Source of the DNA: Zhengitettix transpicula
Taxonomy: Eukaryota; Arthropoda; Insecta; Orthoptera; Tetrigidae
Assembly: GCA_037074705.1 (NCBI GenBank)
Contig: CM073590.1
Span: 90,884,947-90,948,946 of the forward strand
DNA length: 64,000 nt
Direction of reading: 5' to 3'
The notes under the pieces are model-generated. The model saw nothing but the letters and a program-made list of their open reading frames with translations. It was not told the origin of the DNA and did no database searches. A program made the translations under genes and the position numbers. Below, in pieces: positions 60,854 through 64,000 of the stretch (position 1 is the first letter of the stretch; the number at the start of each line of letters is the position of its first letter).

Positions 60854-61710
60854 TTATATTTAAGCACGCTCCCAACAGAATCATTTGACTTTTTAAAATT
60901 ATATTTAAACATCATTCTAAAATAGAACAGCACAACATTGAGATTGAGCTACAAAGTGTCCCGGAACAGTACATCATTCAAGATTCCAGGAGGACATAGG
61001 CAAAAAGTGATCGCGGACATTCAGGTCCTCCATTGTCCCATCGCGGAAGCTGGTCGGATCAACGAACAGTTCTTCCGGATGATCGTAAGTCACGACGGAT
61101 TGCTGATGTGTTGAGGTACCGAGTGGTGACTTTAAAACACCAGAATCTATTATTAAAGTGAAGTGGTCCTGTGAAAACATTAACCAGCGTCTGTTCATAA
61201 AAATAATTATTTGAATGATAAATTCAGTTTGACGCACTATTTGTTGTTGTTTCTTTGCTTGGTTGTTTTGGTTTTGTTATGATTAATTAATGTGGTTATT
61301 GTTGGCCTTGCCCTCATTCTGCCGCCATTTACCAACACTAATGTTCATTGCTCAGGAAATGTCAACCTAGTCAAATAAAACCCACTAATATTGTATTTTT
61401 TGTGAACTGTGATTAATAGTGTTGCGGTTGGCATCACCGTCTGCCGCACAACTTATTTCCAAAACCGATTATAGGTGTTTGGTGGTGCCCAAATAAAGTT
61501 AAATGTTATGTTGTTTTTTAGTGTTTTTTTTAATACTTTAAATTGAAAATTGATGGTACATTGTTCTTGTTTCGCGTGTGTCAACCCCAACAATCCTATA
61601 ATATATGCTCTATCGACTATCGACTATCAGATAGAAAAAGGTCGTACGAAGAATTTTTCAAATGTTTTTAATGTTGAAGAGTACGGCCTTTACAATATAT
61701 ATATATATAT
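60854..61710. other. Unidentified sequence
   Basis: Frames at minus 60974-61237 and plus 61550-61700 have ordinary-looking residue composition but match no family I can name. A TA tract at about 61694-61710 joins the retroelement tails that follow. Confidence 0.35.
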
Positions 61711-61848
61711 AGTTAACCCTTGGCTACCTTCCTCTACACTTCCGCATCCCCCCTTTCAAATCCCTTCTTATGTTATTAAAGGGGAGTTGCCGAAAGTAGA
61801 TTACCCTCATGTAGCCTGTTGCCCTAAAAAAAATAAAATAAATAAAAT
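61711..61848 (+). repeat. Retroelement 3' end, copy 1 of a tandem pair
   Basis: Runs from AGTTAACCCTTGGCTACCTT to GTAGCCTGTTGCCC plus an A-rich tail with AATAAA repeats. Matches the end of 36440-36844. Its left side is a TA tract in place of the ATAGCCCGGGGGCCCT start. Confidence 0.8.
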
Positions 61849-61987
61849 ATAGCCCGGGGGCCCTAGTTAACCCTTGGCTACCTTCCTGTACCCTTCCGCA
61901 TCCCCCCTTTCAAATCCTTTCCTATGCTATTAAAGGGGAGTTGCCCAACGTGGATTACCCTCATGTTGCCTGTTGCCCTAAAAAAAA
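61849..61987 (+). repeat. Retroelement 3' end, copy 2 of a tandem pair
   Basis: Starts ATAGCCCGGGGGCCCTAGTT directly after the A-rich tail of copy 1 and ends CCTGTTGCCC with an A tail. The head-to-tail arrangement suggests a tandem insertion or unequal crossing-over. Confidence 0.8.
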
Positions 61988-64000
61988 TGTTAAAGCAATT
62001 AAAATTAACTACAAGTGTGTTAGTTTCAGCCATCATATTAAATATGACATGTATTAAAGCTACGTGCTCTATTTTAGACAGTGTTAAGTCATGCATAAAT
62101 TAGAGTAGAATCAATGTAAACAAGTGATAATAGTGAGAAAATGGTATTTATTAGTAGCATGGAACAGTACAATATAATTTGATTAAATATATCAAGTACT
62201 TCTAGCACGTGCCACGCAAAACCAGAAGCCACGTGTTCCAGATAATCAATGGCTGACGTTCCAGATAAGCAACAACAAACTTTCAATTACAATATTTGAC
62301 TTAGGCCACTGTAAAAGCCGATTGTTCTTCCCACGGGAAATCTGGGACTAAGACGTCATGCTTAACTAAAAGATTTCATAAGTATTATTTGTGTTCATTG
62401 TAACCAAATTCAAACTTTTATTTTTAATGATAATCAATGTTATCATGAATGGTGCCCACCCTATACCAAATAAGACGAAATTATATACTGTTAGTCTGAA
62501 CCATATTTATGTCTGAGTGCAGGGTACAAATTAACAGACTCTTGCCTTCATTACTTGGCAGAAAATAGGTTCATTGTATCATACTGCCGTTTTAGAAAAT
62601 GTTTTAAGTTCGTGTTCCAAGTTTCTGCAGTTCCACGTTCGTTAACGCGCCAATCTGTTTTCGGAGAAAGTCTAACCTAAATGACGTAGTCACATTCTTT
62701 CAACAGTCCTCGTAACCTGCTGGATAATATCCGCTTCACTCTTTACTGCCCTTCTTTTTCCTACTCTTCCTTTCCGGATTCTCTCTGTCGTCATCTCACT
62801 CTATCCACCTACATACAACCATCTCCCTACCTTGTCGCGTCTGGAAGCTTACTTGCTTGCTTGCTGCGTAATTGTCTGCTAAAAGCCTTTCACTGGCCCA
62901 CGTTTTGAGCTGAGTGGTCCAAACAACCGAATTACCGGCAACATGGCGACTTAATGGAGGTGTCCATTAGCGATATCTCGACCCCCCTTGGGGGCGATCC
63001 AGGCACCTCGTTGGCCCCCAATGCGTCGTCCATGTTCCCGACGACGGTAGATCCCATTTAACGATGCCATGAGACCGACTTTATTGGACGAGCTCAGTTT
63101 TTTTTATTCTCTCACTGCCGGTATTCATGATCGGCCTCTTGCGCAACGGGCCACAGTAGATTGCTGCCTTGTGTAATAAAAAGTAGCAATCGCGGCACTC
63201 GTCGTGTTGAAATACGCCTACTTTATCGTGCGTGTTTTAGTTCAGCAGAAAGTAATAATTTGAACACAGAGAAAAATAAAAATTCAGTATACCCTTGGAA
63301 CCTAAGCCAGAAAATAAAAGCTCTGAAGTCATTATAATGATATGACAAGAGGAGCAGAGTCTGTAACGGCATTTTAATGTTGAAAGTCTTTCCGAAGAGC
63401 TCCACTAGATACTTTGTGGTAATTTCAATCGTTTTATTTAACTTCATTGCACTCGTGCCGAAACCACAGCGCAAGCTGCCGTACTTAAATATCTAGTGGT
63501 GAGCCACGTAATTGTTTTTAACGATGGAATGGTAACAGAGAAAGAAGCATTTTCCATCCTGGAAATATCACTTCAATCATGGCGTAATCATCCAAAATCT
63601 GTCCTTTCGCTTATATAATAATTATGTATAACCAATACGTGCAATTATCCAATTAATTAATATATAATGTGTCATAAGTTATATTAATATTATGAATAAT
63701 ATAATAAATAATAGTCTTACATAGTAAAATACATTTTTAGTCTGATCTTGTTGACACAGACTTTTGTATTCTTAGGGAAAGTCTTTAGGCAAATCATTAC
63801 AGTCGCTTAGTTACCTGTTAACAAAGGAATATTTGCCCAAATCTGTTCTTTGGTCCCTTTCCTTTCCTTTATTTTATAATTATGTTCGTTTTTAGAGAAA
63901 AATGATGGGCTTACTTAGGCGCTCTCTTATTTTTCTCCATCTGGTTAGTCCATGTAATACTTATAGAGTGCACTAAGACTAGTTTCACGTAGTGTTTCCC
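61988..64000. other. Unidentified region, partly GC-richer
   Basis: The 62620-63200 part is GC-richer with CpG and short C/G runs (GACCCCCCTTGGGGGCGA). It could be a promoter, exon or repeat, but no decisive motif was seen. No tRNA or rRNA was recognised. Confidence 0.4.

Noticed and set aside
61550..61852. ORF starting MVHCSCFACVNPNN, considered as a THAP zinc-finger start
   Set aside because: The cysteine spacing and the later Cys/His pair of THAP domains do not fit, and the frame runs into a TA tract and a retroelement tail.
1..64000. CRISPR array, bacterial operon or phage genes
   Set aside because: No regularly spaced repeats with unique spacers and no dense coding. Base composition and repeats are those of a eukaryotic nuclear genome.

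Overview
The window reads as AT-rich, gene-poor arthropod nuclear DNA. The best guess is a hemimetabolous insect with a large genome, because of the mix of mariner, BEL/Pao, Penelope-like and LINE relics, long featureless AT-rich stretches and many (TA)n microsatellites. The species cannot be named from sequence alone. No intact host protein-coding gene, rRNA or tRNA gene was recognised. Every recognisable protein match is a decayed transposable-element fragment with stops, frameshifts or deletions.

The most striking content is a group of about ten related, non-coding, LTR-like elements of 0.8-1.4 kb: 1-570 partial, 6838-7632 minus, 13540-14542, 18657-20050, 20085-21078, 28634-29503, 42946-43825, 43836-44980, 45018-45852 and 51925-52925 minus. 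Most begin TGTA or TG and end TACA or similar, and most abut (TA)n tracts, so they look like elements that insert preferentially into TA microsatellites. They share two internal landmarks: a GTCAGAT-like box and, usually about 90-220 nt later, a CCCAGTAANGRCCCTGAG-like box. Four of them end in tandem 50-62 bp units. Each unit starts with the element's own terminal nucleotides and continues into a sequence resembling a tRNA-Lys primer-binding site. This repeated LTR-end/PBS-like array is the best candidate for something undescribed.

Layout. 1-5.7 kb: truncated LTR-like element, a 207-bp inverted copy of a LINE reverse-transcriptase segment, a SINE remnant, and a 5'-truncated LINE with an AAATC-type tail. 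6.8-8.1 kb: minus-strand LTR-like element and a second LINE C-terminal relic. 13.5-16.2 kb: LTR-like element and a decayed mariner. 16.7 kb: compact hairpin related to Penelope-like elements (PLEs). 18.6-22.9 kb: two adjacent LTR-like elements, then a BEL/Pao gag relic. 24 kb: PLE GIY-YIG endonuclease relic. 28.6-30.8 kb: LTR-like element, microsatellites and an internally deleted mariner. 34.9-38 kb: inverted repeat with ~745-bp arms and Tigger/pogo-like ends. 42.9-45.9 kb: three LTR-like elements separated only by TA tracts. 47.3-49.7 kb: possible element with imperfect inverted ends. 51.9-52.9 kb: full-length minus-strand relative of the element at the window start. 55.8-57.3 kb: PLE-like inverted repeat and a Tc-like DNA transposon with long inverted termini. 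60.3-62 kb: duplicated 134-bp block and tandem retroelement 3' ends.

There is no operon or pathway organisation. The relationships are nesting, inversion and repeated insertion of mobile DNA. Alignments were done by eye, so element edges are good to a few bases where a TG/CA end or inverted repeat is visible and only approximate elsewhere.
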